A stretch of DNA of 64,000 bases from Streptomyces sp. NBC_00376 (lineage in GTDB: Bacteria; Actinomycetota; Actinomycetes; Streptomycetales; Streptomycetaceae), in the NCBI RefSeq assembly GCF_036077095.1, contig NZ_CP107960.1, positions 7,068,001 to 7,132,000 of the forward strand, written 5' to 3'. This document shows, piece by piece, positions 23,541-31,386 of this stretch. Every line of letters begins with the position of its first letter. Position 1 is the stretch's first letter. The notes beneath the pieces were generated by a model, which saw nothing but the letters and a program-made list of their open reading frames with translations, was not told the DNA's origin and made no database searches. The translations under genes and the position numbers were made by a program.

Positions 23541-23996
23541 ATGCTTGCCGAGACCATCTGCTCCGCGGTGTCCGCTGCGGGCCTGGGCATCGCCGCCGTC
23601 ACCGCCTGGCGAAAGCGCTTCCTCGCCGCCACCCGGATCGCCGCCTACTCCCTGGTCCCGATCGCTCTGGTCCTGACCGGGATCGTGGACTGGGTCGCCG
23701 GGATCGCCTTCAAGCCGAGCGTCTGGCTCGGTTTCGGGCTGCTCGCGGTGGCCTGGCTGCTGTTCATGACGACCCGGGCGATCGAGCGCCGCGGCGGCGG
23801 CACCCGAAAGGAGCGCCGGGCCGCCGCGCGGGCGGCGCAGGGCGAAGCGGTCGCCCCCGCGGCCTCGGCCCCGTCCCTGGGGGCGGGGCTCCAGGGGACC
23901 CGGGCGCAGCCGAAGACGAAGTCCCGGCAGCAGCCCGCCTCGCCGGGCGAGGACTTCAGCGACATCGAGGCCATCCTGAAGAAGCACGGCATCTGA
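23541..23996 (+). CDS. actinobacterial membrane protein of unknown function
   Basis: A 151-residue protein with two or three hydrophobic helices in the first half (about 8-25, 37-57 and 62-80), then a basic Arg/Ala/Gln-rich tail ending in DFSDIEAILKKHGI. GGAGG lies nine bases before the ATG at 23541. I do not recognise the family. The conserved-looking end suggests a short protein-binding motif. Confidence 0.7.
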   Translation: MLAETICSAVSAAGLGIAAVTAWRKRFLAATRIAAYSLVPIALVLTGIVDWVAGIAFKPSVWLGFGLLAVAWLLFMTTRAIERRGGGTRKERRAAARAAQGEAVAPAASAPSLGAGLQGTRAQPKTKSRQQPASPGEDFSDIEAILKKHGI

Positions 23997-24101
23997 CCCC
24001 GGCCCGCGTTCCCGGCCCGGAGGAGCGTCCCCGGGCGCCGTCCGTACGATGGGGACACGCCGGGGTCCGGCGCGGCCGAAGGCATCAGTGGGGCAGGACA
24101 A

Positions 24102-25121
24102 GTGGCGCGTGTGGCAGGGATCAAGGACGTGGCCCGGCGAGCCGGAGTCTCAGTGGGCACCGTGTCCAACGTGATCAACCGGCCCGAGGCCGTGCTGCCG
24201 CAGACCCGTGCCCGGGTGCTCGCCGCCATCGAGGAACTCGGCTACGTACGCAGCGAGTCGGCGCGCCAGCTCAGGGCGGGCCGCAGCCGGATCATGGCCC
24301 TGCTCGTCCTCGACATGGGCAACCCGTTCTTCGTGGACGTGGCCCGCGGTGCCGAGCGCGCCGCCCGGGAGGCCGGACTCGGCGTCATGGTGTGCAACAG
24401 CGACCAGAGCCCGGCGGAGGAGGCCGAGTACCTCGGGCTCTTCGCCGAACAGCGGGTCTGCGGCGTCCTGGTCACCCCGGCCGACGCGACCGGCCGGAAC
24501 CTGGAGGCGTTCGGCCGGCACCGGATTCCCTACGTGCTGGTGGACCGGGTGGCGTCCTCCACGGGCACCTGCGCTGTCTCCGTCGACGACGTCCGCGGCG
24601 GTGCCCTCGCCGTCGGCCATCTGGTCTCGGCCGGTCACCGCTCGGTGGCGTACGTCAGCGGCCCCGGCGACCTCCATCAGATCCGGGACCGGCGCGAAGG
24701 CGCCCTCGCGGCCCTCGCGGATGCCGGGCTGCCGCCCGAGGCGCTCGTCGAGATCCCTTCCGGCCGGCTGGACGTGGCGGCGGGCCGCGACGCCGGGGCC
24801 CGGCTGCTCGGCCTGGTGCCCCGGCCGACCGCGGTGTTCTGCGCCAACGACCTGCTCGCCCTGGGGGTGCTCCAGGCGTTGTACGCGGCGGGCGTCAGGG
24901 TGCCGCAGGACATCGCCATGGTCGGCTACGACGACATCGAGTTCGCCGCCGCCGCTGCCGTACCGCTCACCTCGGTCCGCCAGCCCGCGGTCGTGATGGG
25001 CCGGATGGCCGCGGAGCTCCTGCTGGAGGAGTCGGACGACGAGGACGGCACCCACGAACACCGCAGTGTGGTGCTCCAGCCGGAGCTCGTGGTGCGGGCC
25101 TCCAGCTCGACGCCGGGCTGA
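24102..25121 (+). CDS. LacI-family transcriptional regulator
   Basis: A 339-residue repressor. The N-terminal helix-turn-helix and hinge are textbook (GIKDVARRAGVSVGTVSNV, then ARQLRAGRSR), followed by a periplasmic-binding-protein-like sensor domain (VLDMGNPFFVDVARGAE, GVLVTPAD, VGYDDIEFAA). LacI regulators usually bind sugars or related ligands. No sugar genes are adjacent, so target and ligand are unknown. GTG at 24102 gives a standard length; GTG at 24111 is also possible. Confidence 0.9.
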   Translation: MARVAGIKDVARRAGVSVGTVSNVINRPEAVLPQTRARVLAAIEELGYVRSESARQLRAGRSRIMALLVLDMGNPFFVDVARGAERAAREAGLGVMVCNSDQSPAEEAEYLGLFAEQRVCGVLVTPADATGRNLEAFGRHRIPYVLVDRVASSTGTCAVSVDDVRGGALAVGHLVSAGHRSVAYVSGPGDLHQIRDRREGALAALADAGLPPEALVEIPSGRLDVAAGRDAGARLLGLVPRPTAVFCANDLLALGVLQALYAAGVRVPQDIAMVGYDDIEFAAAAAVPLTSVRQPAVVMGRMAAELLLEESDDEDGTHEHRSVVLQPELVVRASSSTPG

Positions 25122-25395
25122 GACCGCGGAACGCGGACCGCCCGGGCATGCGCGGTCGCATCATGAATTCGCCATGTAGGAGGCGGTGTTGGCCGGACGG
25201 GTCGGCCGCCGGCCGGTGTCCTGGGGTTCCGTTCGGGGGAGTTGGGGAGCGGGGTGCTCGGGGCGCGGCACCGAATGTGTGGCGGGGGATCGGACGCCGG
25301 AGCGATTCCCGGACGCTCCGGGGTGGGTTAACTCCCGGTACGAAAAGGCGTGTTGATCGCCAACGGGGGCCGGTCTGAGTCATGATCGTCCTGCG
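25122..25395. other. 274-base intergenic stretch before the small peptide gene
   Basis: No gene is seen. A perfect 8-bp inverted repeat, CCGGAGCG (25297-25304) with CGCTCCGG (25314-25321), may end the LacI transcript. A TTGATC (25353-25358) and CATGAT (25381-25386) pair has too long a spacer (22) for a normal promoter. Confidence 0.35.
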
Positions 25396-25551
25396 ATGGT
25401 CGACACCTCCCGGGGCGATGTCCCCGCAAGCCCTGCCGAAGAGCCGCGCGGCTGCCTCTTCGCGCTTTCCCAGCCCCCTTTGATGATCTTCCTCGCGGTG
25501 GTCGGCAGTCTGTTGCTGATGGCCGCGGTGCACGATCTCTTCATGCTGTGA
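25396..25551 (+). CDS. 51-residue single-helix membrane peptide
   Basis: ATG at 25396 to TGA at 25549-25551. A polar, acidic N-terminal third leads to CLFALSQPP and then one strong transmembrane helix (about residues 29-45, IFLAVVGSLLLMAAV) and a short HDLFML end. The codon usage has the strong G/C third-position bias of real Streptomyces genes. It ends five bases before the convergent CGNR gene. Small conserved membrane peptides like this are common in Streptomyces; the function is unknown. Confidence 0.6.
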   Translation: MVDTSRGDVPASPAEEPRGCLFALSQPPLMIFLAVVGSLLLMAAVHDLFML

Positions 25552-25555
25552 ACGG

Positions 25556-26143
25556 TCAGCCGGCCGCTTCCTTGCGGCGTGCCCGGTACGCGGCCACATG
25601 CAGACGGTTGCCGCAGGTGCGGCTGGAGCAGTAGCGGCGGGAGCGGTTGCGGGACAGGTCGACGAAGGCGTGCCGGCAGTCCGGTGCCTCGCACCGCCGC
25701 AGCCGTTCCTGCTCGCCCGCCACCACGATGAAGGCCAGAGCCATGCCGCAGTCGGCCGCGAGGTGGTCGGCGATCGACGCGTCCGGGGCGAAGTAGTGCA
25801 CATGCCAGTCGTAGCCGTCGTGATTGCTGAGCTGCGGCGTGGTGCCGGCTGCGGCGACGAGCGCGTTGACGAGCGAGGCGGCGGTCTGTGCGTCGTCCGT
25901 CGCGAAGATCTCGGCGAAGCGCGCCCGTACGCCCCGTACGGCCTGCAGGTCCTTCTCGTGGAGCTCGCCCACGCCGCTGATGCGATGGCGCCGCGCGAAG
26001 TCGTAGAGCGCCGCGATGTCGGCGAGACCGTCGCTCGGCTCGTCCTCCGGCTGCCCGCTCGTCGGCGCTTCGCTCTCCGGTGCGGTGTTCATCAGTTCGA
26101 TCACCGTGTCGAGGGCGATCCGGGTGTCGTGGGGGATCAGCAC
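25556..26143 (-). CDS. CGNR zinc-finger / ABATE-domain regulator
   Basis: A 195-residue protein. The C-terminal ~45 residues form a CGNR zinc finger: CEAPDCRHAFVDL, then RRYCSSRTCGNRLHVAAYR, with four cysteines in CxxxxC/CxxxxC spacing and a basic recognition end. The N-terminal part (about 5-145) is the helical ABATE ligand-binding domain found with it. The family is thought to be stress-response DNA-binding regulators. Start is GTG at 26143 with GGGAG upstream on the minus strand. Confidence 0.85.
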   Translation of the reverse strand: MLIPHDTRIALDTVIELMNTAPESEAPTSGQPEDEPSDGLADIAALYDFARRHRISGVGELHEKDLQAVRGVRARFAEIFATDDAQTAASLVNALVAAAGTTPQLSNHDGYDWHVHYFAPDASIADHLAADCGMALAFIVVAGEQERLRRCEAPDCRHAFVDLSRNRSRRYCSSRTCGNRLHVAAYRARRKEAAG

Positions 26144-26335
26144 GCTTTCGCTCCCTGCCTCCGGCGGGCGGGTGTCCGCCGATGCGGGCTGACTCTACTG
26201 GCTCGGCCGCGGCGCACAGCGGCCCGAGAGGGCCCGCGAGGGGTCCGGAGAGCGGATACCGGCCAAGGGTGGGTATCCATGGCCGGTGAGTGTCCGTCCG
26301 GGGCGCGAGGAGGGCGCCACGAGTCCTCGGGCGCG

Positions 26336-26381
26336 CACCGGCGCCGTCACCACGGTGGATTCCGTGATGACGGCGCCGGTG
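26336..26381 (-). terminator. second of two tandem hairpins below ssgB
   Basis: Perfect 14-bp inverted repeat, 26336-26349 with 26368-26381, with a smaller stem (CACGG/CCGTG) inside the 18-base loop. It contains the same GGCGCCGTC core as the hairpin nearer to ssgB. Confidence 0.7.
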
Positions 26382-26404
26382 TCATCCATATGAGGTTTTC
26401 CGCG

Positions 26405-26435
26405 CGGCGCCGTCTCCCCGAGTCGGACGGCGCCG
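26405..26435 (-). terminator. first hairpin below ssgB
   Basis: Perfect 10-bp inverted repeat, 26405-26414 with 26426-26435, extended by a G-T and two further pairs, starting 18 bases after the ssgB stop codon. Confidence 0.7.
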
Positions 26436-26453
26436 TGCAGCTCTCGGCCTGGC

Positions 26454-26867
26454 TCAGCTCTCGGCCAGGATGTGTGAGAGCTCCGTATCGAGGTCGAAGT
26501 GACGATGCTCGGTGCCTGGCGGAACCGCGGCGTCGGTCCGCTTAAGGAACGACTCCAGGGCTCTCGCCGGGGCTTCGAGCAGGGCTTCGCCCTCTGGGGA
26601 GCTCAGCGCGATGCAGACGACGCCCTGGCCGTGACTACGGGATGGCCAGACGCGGACGTCTCCGGTGCCGGTGGGCCGGTGCAGCCCCTCGGCAAGGAGG
26701 TCGCGGGCGAATACCCATTCGACCGTCTCCTCCGCTCCGGTATGGAAGGTGGCGTGCACGGCATACGGATCGGCCGTGTCATACCGCAGGCCCGCTGGTA
26801 CAGGCAGTGAGGACTCGCTCGACACAACGAGGCGCAGGTGCAGCTCGCAGCTGACCGTGGTGTTCAT
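26454..26867 (-). CDS. ssgB: sporulation-specific cell-division protein SsgB
   Basis: A 137-residue SsgA-like protein. In Streptomyces SsgB localises to future septum sites in aerial hyphae with SsgA and recruits FtsZ to start sporulation septation. The sequence is a full-length SALP (TVSCELHLRLVVSSESSLPV, DPYAVHATFHTG, WVFARDLL, GDVRVWPS) with the expected length. ATG at 26867 is used; the frame upstream is not conserved. In S. coelicolor ssgB depends on sigma-H; a GTTT-N15-GTGGCAT stretch upstream on the minus strand is only a weak match to that promoter class. The gene is alone, followed by two hairpins. Confidence 0.95.
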   Translation of the reverse strand: MNTTVSCELHLRLVVSSESSLPVPAGLRYDTADPYAVHATFHTGAEETVEWVFARDLLAEGLHRPTGTGDVRVWPSRSHGQGVVCIALSSPEGEALLEAPARALESFLKRTDAAVPPGTEHRHFDLDTELSHILAES

Positions 26868-26928
26868 AAGCGCCAGGGCCTTTCGCTCAGTGTGCGCTCG
26901 GGGATTCGCACGTCGGCGAAATCGACAT

Positions 26929-26943
26929 GCCACCTACGGTGGC
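26929..26943. promoter_or_regulatory. small palindrome in the ssgB upstream region
   Basis: GCCACC-TAC-GGTGGC, a perfect 6-bp inverted repeat about 62 bases upstream of the ssgB start, inside the probable promoter region. Possibly an operator; no binding protein is assigned. Confidence 0.35.
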
Positions 26944-27044
26944 GTTGTAAACCCCTCTGACCTTTTTGTGTTCCTTCAGGTAGCTCGTACGGCGGTGTGT
27001 AACTTTCGGTTATGCGGCCATTCCGGTGACGAGAGCCGTTCCGG

Positions 27045-27050
27045 TAGGTT
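27045..27050 (+). promoter_or_regulatory. -10 box of the PGPGW membrane protein
   Basis: TAGGTT, seven bases before the ATG at 27058, with no ribosome site between. The spacing fits a leaderless transcript. No clear -35 box. Confidence 0.5.
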
Positions 27051-27057
27051 GGCTGTC

Positions 27058-27546
27058 ATGAATGCGGAGCGTGACGTGCGGAACGGGGACGCCGCATCGG
27101 CGACACCGGTGTCCGGCGCGGGGGACAGGGTGGACGGCGTGACGGGCGAGGTCACCGAGGGTGTGACCAAGGAACGGGAGCTCGGTTCCCGGGCGCCCGG
27201 GTTCATCAAGGCGTCCAGGACGCTGCACATGAGCTGGCAGGTCGGCGTCTTCATCGTCGGCTTCGCCGTGGTCGTGGCGGGCATCGTCATGCTTCCGCTG
27301 CCCGGCCCCGGCTGGCTGGTGATCTTCGGCGGCATGGCGATCTGGGCGACCGAGTTCGTCTGGGCGCAGCTGGTGCTCCGCTGGACCAGGCGGAAGGTTT
27401 CCGAGGCCGCCCAGCGGGCGCTCGACCCCAAGGTCCGGCGGCGCAACATCATCCTCACGTCGATCGGCCTGGTGATCATCGCGGTGCTGGTGGGGATCTA
27501 CGTCTGGAAGTTCGGCATCACCATGCCGTGGAAGATCCACGAGTGA
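27058..27546 (+). CDS. PGPGW/TIGR02611-family membrane protein
   Basis: A 162-residue protein. About 60 polar residues precede the first of two or three helices (WQVGVFIVGFAVVVAGIVM), which ends in the family signature PLPGPGWLVIFGG. A later helix is IILTSIGLVIIAVLVGIYVW. The family is widespread in actinobacteria and without a known function. It is divergent from ssgB. Confidence 0.82.
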   Translation: MNAERDVRNGDAASATPVSGAGDRVDGVTGEVTEGVTKERELGSRAPGFIKASRTLHMSWQVGVFIVGFAVVVAGIVMLPLPGPGWLVIFGGMAIWATEFVWAQLVLRWTRRKVSEAAQRALDPKVRRRNIILTSIGLVIIAVLVGIYVWKFGITMPWKIHE

Positions 27547-27581
27547 CCCGGGGGTGGTCATGGGGCGCCGCTGACATGGGG

Positions 27582-27587
27582 TAATGT
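27582..27587 (+). promoter_or_regulatory. -10 box for tRNA-Val(CAC) copy 1
   Basis: TAATGT, ending 13 bases before the mature 5' end of the tRNA. The -35 region is weak. Confidence 0.45.
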
Positions 27588-27600
27588 TTGGCCTGCGCCC

Positions 27601-27672
27601 GGGCGATTAGCTCAGTGGGAGAGCGCTTCGTTCACACCGAAGAGGTCACTGGTTCGAACCCAGTATCGCCCA
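27601..27672 (+). tRNA. tRNA-Val(CAC), copy 1
   Basis: A 72-base cloverleaf: acceptor GGGCGAT/ATCGCCC, discriminator A, anticodon loop TTCACAC within CTTCG/CGAAG gives CAC for Val GUG. No CCA encoded. Confidence 0.95.
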
Positions 27673-27679
27673 CCCCGGA

Positions 27680-27719
27680 CAGAGGGCCCGTGAGACCGCA
27701 GAGTCTCACGGGCCCTCTG
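27680..27719 (+). terminator. terminator after tRNA-Val copy 1
   Basis: Perfect 17-bp inverted repeat, 27680-27696 with 27703-27719, loop CGCAGA, followed by CGTTTTCC. Classic intrinsic terminator. Confidence 0.88.
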
Positions 27720-28038
27720 CGTTTTCCGTTCCCGGCCGGCCCGCCGGGTCATCGCCGGTGCCTTCGCAGTGATTCACAAGCGCTTTCGTGAACGATTCAA
27801 TCCATGCGGTGGCGGACGGTCCGGGTCCGCAAATCGAGGAGTGGTATCCGGATATCGCGGTCGGCACACTCGGGCGGCCACAGGAATTCCCGGAAAGAGT
27901 TCGGTCCCCGGCGTCCGTGAGCAATGCCACGGACGATTCGAGAACTCTGCCGGGAATTCCCGCAGCGGCGACGGCCGGGCGCGAACTGCTCTATTTCACG
28001 GGCGAGTTCGCGCGGCCGCCTGCCATGCGGCGTACCCG
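27720..28038. other. 319-base intergenic region without a recognised gene
   Basis: Lower GC than its neighbours, with scattered short palindromes (for example GGGAATTCCC near 27953). Open frames cross it on both strands but show no similarity and no good start. It may be the remains of an older gene. Confidence 0.35.
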
Positions 28039-30669
28039 TCAGCGCATTCGGCCCACGGTCTCCTTCAGCCGCCGCGCATCGCGCAGCCGCTGCTCGTACG
28101 TCGCACCGACCACCAGCAACAGCAGCCCGGCCAGGGCGGGCGGCAGCCAGCGAGGCAGCGCGCCGACCACCTGGACCACGTACGGCGCCAGTTCGTGCAC
28201 GGTGTCCAGGGCCAGCACCGCGCCACCGACCAGCAGCAGTGCCTGGAGCCGCAGCCGGGCGCCCGCCAGGGTGATCACCAGGGCCGCCACCCCGAGCAGC
28301 AGCGGCCGCAGCCAGTGCGGATCGACCCAGGCCGCGAAGAGGCTCGGGACCAGAGTCGCCGAGAGACCCGCCCCGTACGCCGTCCACGACGACGCCTCCG
28401 GGGCGCGACGCCGGCGCAGCACACCGAGCGCCAGGGCGGGCACCGTCACCGGCAGCGTGTACGCCTCCGGGGCCGACACCCCCGAGGCCGTCAGCCGCAC
28501 CCAGGTCGCCAGGACGAACAGCGCCACCGCCAGGTACCCGGCCACCTGCCGACGCTCGGCCCGTACGGCCGTGCCCGCCGCCAGCACCCCGCTCAGCGCC
28601 AGCACCAGCGCCAGGAACGGCCCGTCCGGCACCGCCATGATCACCGCCACCACGGCCGACAGGGCCCCGGTCAGCTCGACGGGAAGAGCCGGCGGGCGGT
28701 TCCGCAGCCGGGCCCCGAGCAGCGCCGTCACCACGGGGACGGCCAGCATCAGCGGCGCCGCCCGGTATCCGGCGAGTTCCAGTGAGGCCCCGGCCGCACG
28801 GGCGAGCACCATCGCGCACAGCACGGCCCCGCACGCCGGCACCGCCTGCGCGATCCGCAGCGCCCCTGCCGCACGCGCCGCCCGAGCGTCCGGCAGCTCC
28901 CGCTCCGGCATCGCGGCGCCGTCGAGCAGCACCGCGGCGGCCCCGAGCACCAGCAGCAGCACCGCGAACACCGCGTACGTCGCGGCCTGGGCCGCGAGCG
29001 AGAGGAGCCCCGCGCTCACCGCGCCGACCAGGCCGCACACCAGCGCGGTCGTCCCCACGGCGCCCGTCCCGCGGCGCAGAGCCCGTACCGCCACCGCGAA
29101 CACCGCGGCGACCAGCACCGACTGCACCGACACGGCCGCCGCGTACGAGAGCCCCAGCACCGCGGGCAGCGCGGTGAGCCCCGCCCAGCAGAGCGCCGTC
29201 GCCGCGGCCCCCGCCGCACTCCGCCAGGCCGGACCCGGCGAGACCACCGGCCCTGCCACCCGCACCAGCCGGGGCCAGGACCGGTGCGCCAGCCCGAACA
29301 GACCGGCCACCACCAGCAACACCACCGGGGCCGCGGCCGACTGGGACCACGCCAGGCCCTCCGTGCCCAGCGCACCCCGGACACCACCGTCGGGAGCGCC
29401 GGTCCACACGCGGGCCAGCTGCGACGCCGTACCCAGCAGCGACATGCCGACCGGCGGCGCCGCGGCCATGACCGCGGCCGCGGTCACTGCCGACGAGGCC
29501 CACACCAGCCCCTGGCCGACCGGACGGGGCAGCGGTGCGCGCACGGCCGTCAACAGCACCACACCGCACAGCAGATACACCGGCACCGACCAGTCCCAGT
29601 CCACTCCGGCACGCAGCACGCCACCCACCGCGGCCACCCCGGACAGCCCGGCCACCACGCCACCGGCCACCGCGAGGCCCCCGGGGCCTCTCGTTTGGAT
29701 CACGCCGGGCTCGCGTGCCCCAGTGCCTGATCCGGCCCGAACCAAACGAAAGACCCCCGGCGCGCGCCACGCCCCGAACAGCGCGAGCGCCGCGCCCGCG
29801 AGCAGCAGCGCGGCCGGCGCCACCGCCGCCGACGCCGCGTCGGCGGACACCGACTGCCCCAGGGCCACCAGCAGTCCCAGCAGGCCCGTCGTCCAGCAGC
29901 CGACACAGGCCGTCACCCGGACCGCGACGCCCGGCCCCCACAGCGCGATCGCGCAGTCCAGCGCCGCCGTCAGCAGCAGTGCCCAGCCGAACACCGAGGC
30001 GCCCGCGCCGGCCGACCAGGCCCACAGCAGCAGCGGCAGCTGAGCACTCACCACCGCCAGGGGCAGCGGCAGCCGCAGCCGGCCGAGCAGCAGCCCGTAC
30101 CCGCCCCACAGCACCGCCAGCACCGCCGAGGCGGCCGCGGCGTAACCGGGCCCGCCGGCCTCCGGCACCGCCACCCGGTGCAGCGCGTAGGCGTCGAGGA
30201 TCATCAGCACGGACGCCAGAGCACCCAGCGACTCGGCCGTCGCGGACAGCCCGCGACGCAGCAGCACGGCGGGAGCGGCGAGCGCCGCGAGCGTCACCAC
30301 GGTGAGCACCGCCGAACGGCCGGCGATCCCCATCTGGCCCCAGCTGACCAGGGTGAACGCGATCGCCGCGATCGTCAGCAGCAGACCGCCCAGAGTGAGC
30401 AGCACGTTCTGCGCGCTGCGCGGTCCGGCCTGCGGGGCAGGAGGCCCGAACGGAGCCGCGAACGGAGCCGCGGGCCGGGCCGTCGCGGGCGGTCCGAACG
30501 GAGCGGCGAGCTGCGGGACCGGCGGCGCGCCGGGCGGCCCGGCGGGTGGCGTCAGCACGCTCAGCAGCCAGGCACGGCGAACCAGCAACTGGGACCGGCG
30601 GGCGTCCAGCCGGGCCAGTTCGCGATCGAGGAGCGCCAATTCCTCAGCGGGTGGCGGCACATGTTCCAT
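28039..30669 (-). CDS. very large multi-spanning membrane protein (DUF2157-like/SCO7095-type)
   Basis: An 876-residue protein. The first ~30 residues are a short helix rich in Glu, Arg and Leu (ELALLDRELARLDARRSQLL), then a Pro/Ala/Phe-rich linker, then some 20 or more hydrophobic helices to near the end, where YEQRLRDARRLKETVGRMR is basic and cytoplasmic. No transporter or enzyme motif is visible. Similar large proteins occur across Streptomyces as unknown integral membrane proteins. ATG at 30669 is preferred; ATG at 30705 with a GAGTAT -10-like box is an alternative, and neither has a ribosome site. Confidence 0.75.
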   Translation of the reverse strand: MEHVPPPAEELALLDRELARLDARRSQLLVRRAWLLSVLTPPAGPPGAPPVPQLAAPFGPPATARPAAPFAAPFGPPAPQAGPRSAQNVLLTLGGLLLTIAAIAFTLVSWGQMGIAGRSAVLTVVTLAALAAPAVLLRRGLSATAESLGALASVLMILDAYALHRVAVPEAGGPGYAAAASAVLAVLWGGYGLLLGRLRLPLPLAVVSAQLPLLLWAWSAGAGASVFGWALLLTAALDCAIALWGPGVAVRVTACVGCWTTGLLGLLVALGQSVSADAASAAVAPAALLLAGAALALFGAWRAPGVFRLVRAGSGTGAREPGVIQTRGPGGLAVAGGVVAGLSGVAAVGGVLRAGVDWDWSVPVYLLCGVVLLTAVRAPLPRPVGQGLVWASSAVTAAAVMAAAPPVGMSLLGTASQLARVWTGAPDGGVRGALGTEGLAWSQSAAAPVVLLVVAGLFGLAHRSWPRLVRVAGPVVSPGPAWRSAAGAAATALCWAGLTALPAVLGLSYAAAVSVQSVLVAAVFAVAVRALRRGTGAVGTTALVCGLVGAVSAGLLSLAAQAATYAVFAVLLLVLGAAAVLLDGAAMPERELPDARAARAAGALRIAQAVPACGAVLCAMVLARAAGASLELAGYRAAPLMLAVPVVTALLGARLRNRPPALPVELTGALSAVVAVIMAVPDGPFLALVLALSGVLAAGTAVRAERRQVAGYLAVALFVLATWVRLTASGVSAPEAYTLPVTVPALALGVLRRRRAPEASSWTAYGAGLSATLVPSLFAAWVDPHWLRPLLLGVAALVITLAGARLRLQALLLVGGAVLALDTVHELAPYVVQVVGALPRWLPPALAGLLLLVVGATYEQRLRDARRLKETVGRMR

Positions 30670-30752
30670 GGACGCGAGTGTGGCGCGAGCCACAGGTTCG
30701 GACATGCGCTCGGATACTCAGTTCCCCGGCTGAGTACGCGCAGACTGGATCC

Positions 30753-31199
30753 ATGGACTGGAGCCACTACCGATTCGTGAGTGTCTGGGACCTTCCCGCC
30801 CCGCCCGGCGCCGTGTACGAGATCCTCGAACGCGGCGATGACTACCCGCGCTGGTGGCCGCAGGTCCGCGAGGTCACCCCGGTCGACGGCATCACCGGCA
30901 CCACCCGTATCCGCTCGCTCCTCCCGTACGACCTCGTCATGACCGTCCGCGAGCGCCGCCGCGACCCCCGGGCCGGGGTCATCGAGGCGACGCTCAGCGG
31001 CGATCTGGACGGCTGGGTCCGCTGGACGGTCACCCCGCACGGCGGTGGCAGCCGGGCCGTCTACGAGCAGGAGGTCGAGGTGCACCGGCGGCTGATGCGG
31101 CTGCTGGCGGTGCCCGGACGCCCGGTGTTCCGGGCCAATCACGCCCTGATGATGCGTGCCGGGCGGCGGGGTCTCACGGCCAGGCTGGAAGCAGTTTGA
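30753..31199 (+). CDS. SRPBCC-family (polyketide cyclase/START-like) protein
   Basis: A 148-residue alpha/beta barrel protein with a hydrophobic ligand cavity by family. Signatures are VWDLPAPPGAVYEILERGDDYPRWWPQV at the start (shown in part: PRWWPQV) and RWTVTPHGGGSRAVYEQEV. Such proteins bind lipids or polyketides or help cyclise them; nothing nearby points to a ligand. CAGACT (30741-30746) ends six bases before the ATG, so the start may be leaderless. It is divergent from the large membrane protein. Confidence 0.78.
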   Translation: MDWSHYRFVSVWDLPAPPGAVYEILERGDDYPRWWPQVREVTPVDGITGTTRIRSLLPYDLVMTVRERRRDPRAGVIEATLSGDLDGWVRWTVTPHGGGSRAVYEQEVEVHRRLMRLLAVPGRPVFRANHALMMRAGRRGLTARLEAV

Positions 31200-31225
31200 A
31201 CCGGACCCCGAGAGCCCTGTATGGT
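31196..31225 (+). promoter_or_regulatory. promoter of tRNA-Val(CAC) copy 2
   Basis: TTGAAC (31196-31201), 18-base spacer, TATGGT (31220-31225), 13 bases before the tRNA. The -35 box overlaps the stop codon of the SRPBCC gene. Confidence 0.65.
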
Positions 31226-31238
31226 TCAACCCGTTCCC

Positions 31239-31310
31239 GGGCGATTAGCTCAGTGGGAGAGCGCTTCGTTCACACCGAAGAGGTCACTGGTTCGAACCCA
31301 GTATCGCCCA
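31239..31310 (+). tRNA. tRNA-Val(CAC), copy 2
   Basis: Identical over 72 bases to copy 1 at 27601; anticodon CAC. Confidence 0.95.
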
Positions 31311-31316
31311 CCCGGA

Positions 31317-31355
31317 AGAAGCCGGTCCGTCAGCAGAATCGACGGACCGGCTTCT
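31317..31355 (+). terminator. terminator after tRNA-Val copy 2
   Basis: Perfect 15-bp inverted repeat, 31317-31331 with 31341-31355, 9-base loop, starting six bases after the tRNA. Confidence 0.8.
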
Positions 31356-31386
31356 GCGTGTGCGGAAGCGGGGGCCGGGCATCCTC

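Noticed and set aside
25598..26545. A plus-strand frame across the CGNR gene and ssgB
   Set aside because: It is antisense to two well-supported genes and has no similarity.
27797..30109. A minus-strand frame running past the end of the giant membrane protein
   Set aside because: It is an out-of-frame shadow of the membrane-protein gene extended by chance into the intergenic region.
27601..31310. The two identical tRNA-Val(CAC) genes as ends of an inserted island
   Set aside because: The genes between them look like ordinary core genes with the usual GC content, and there is no integrase.
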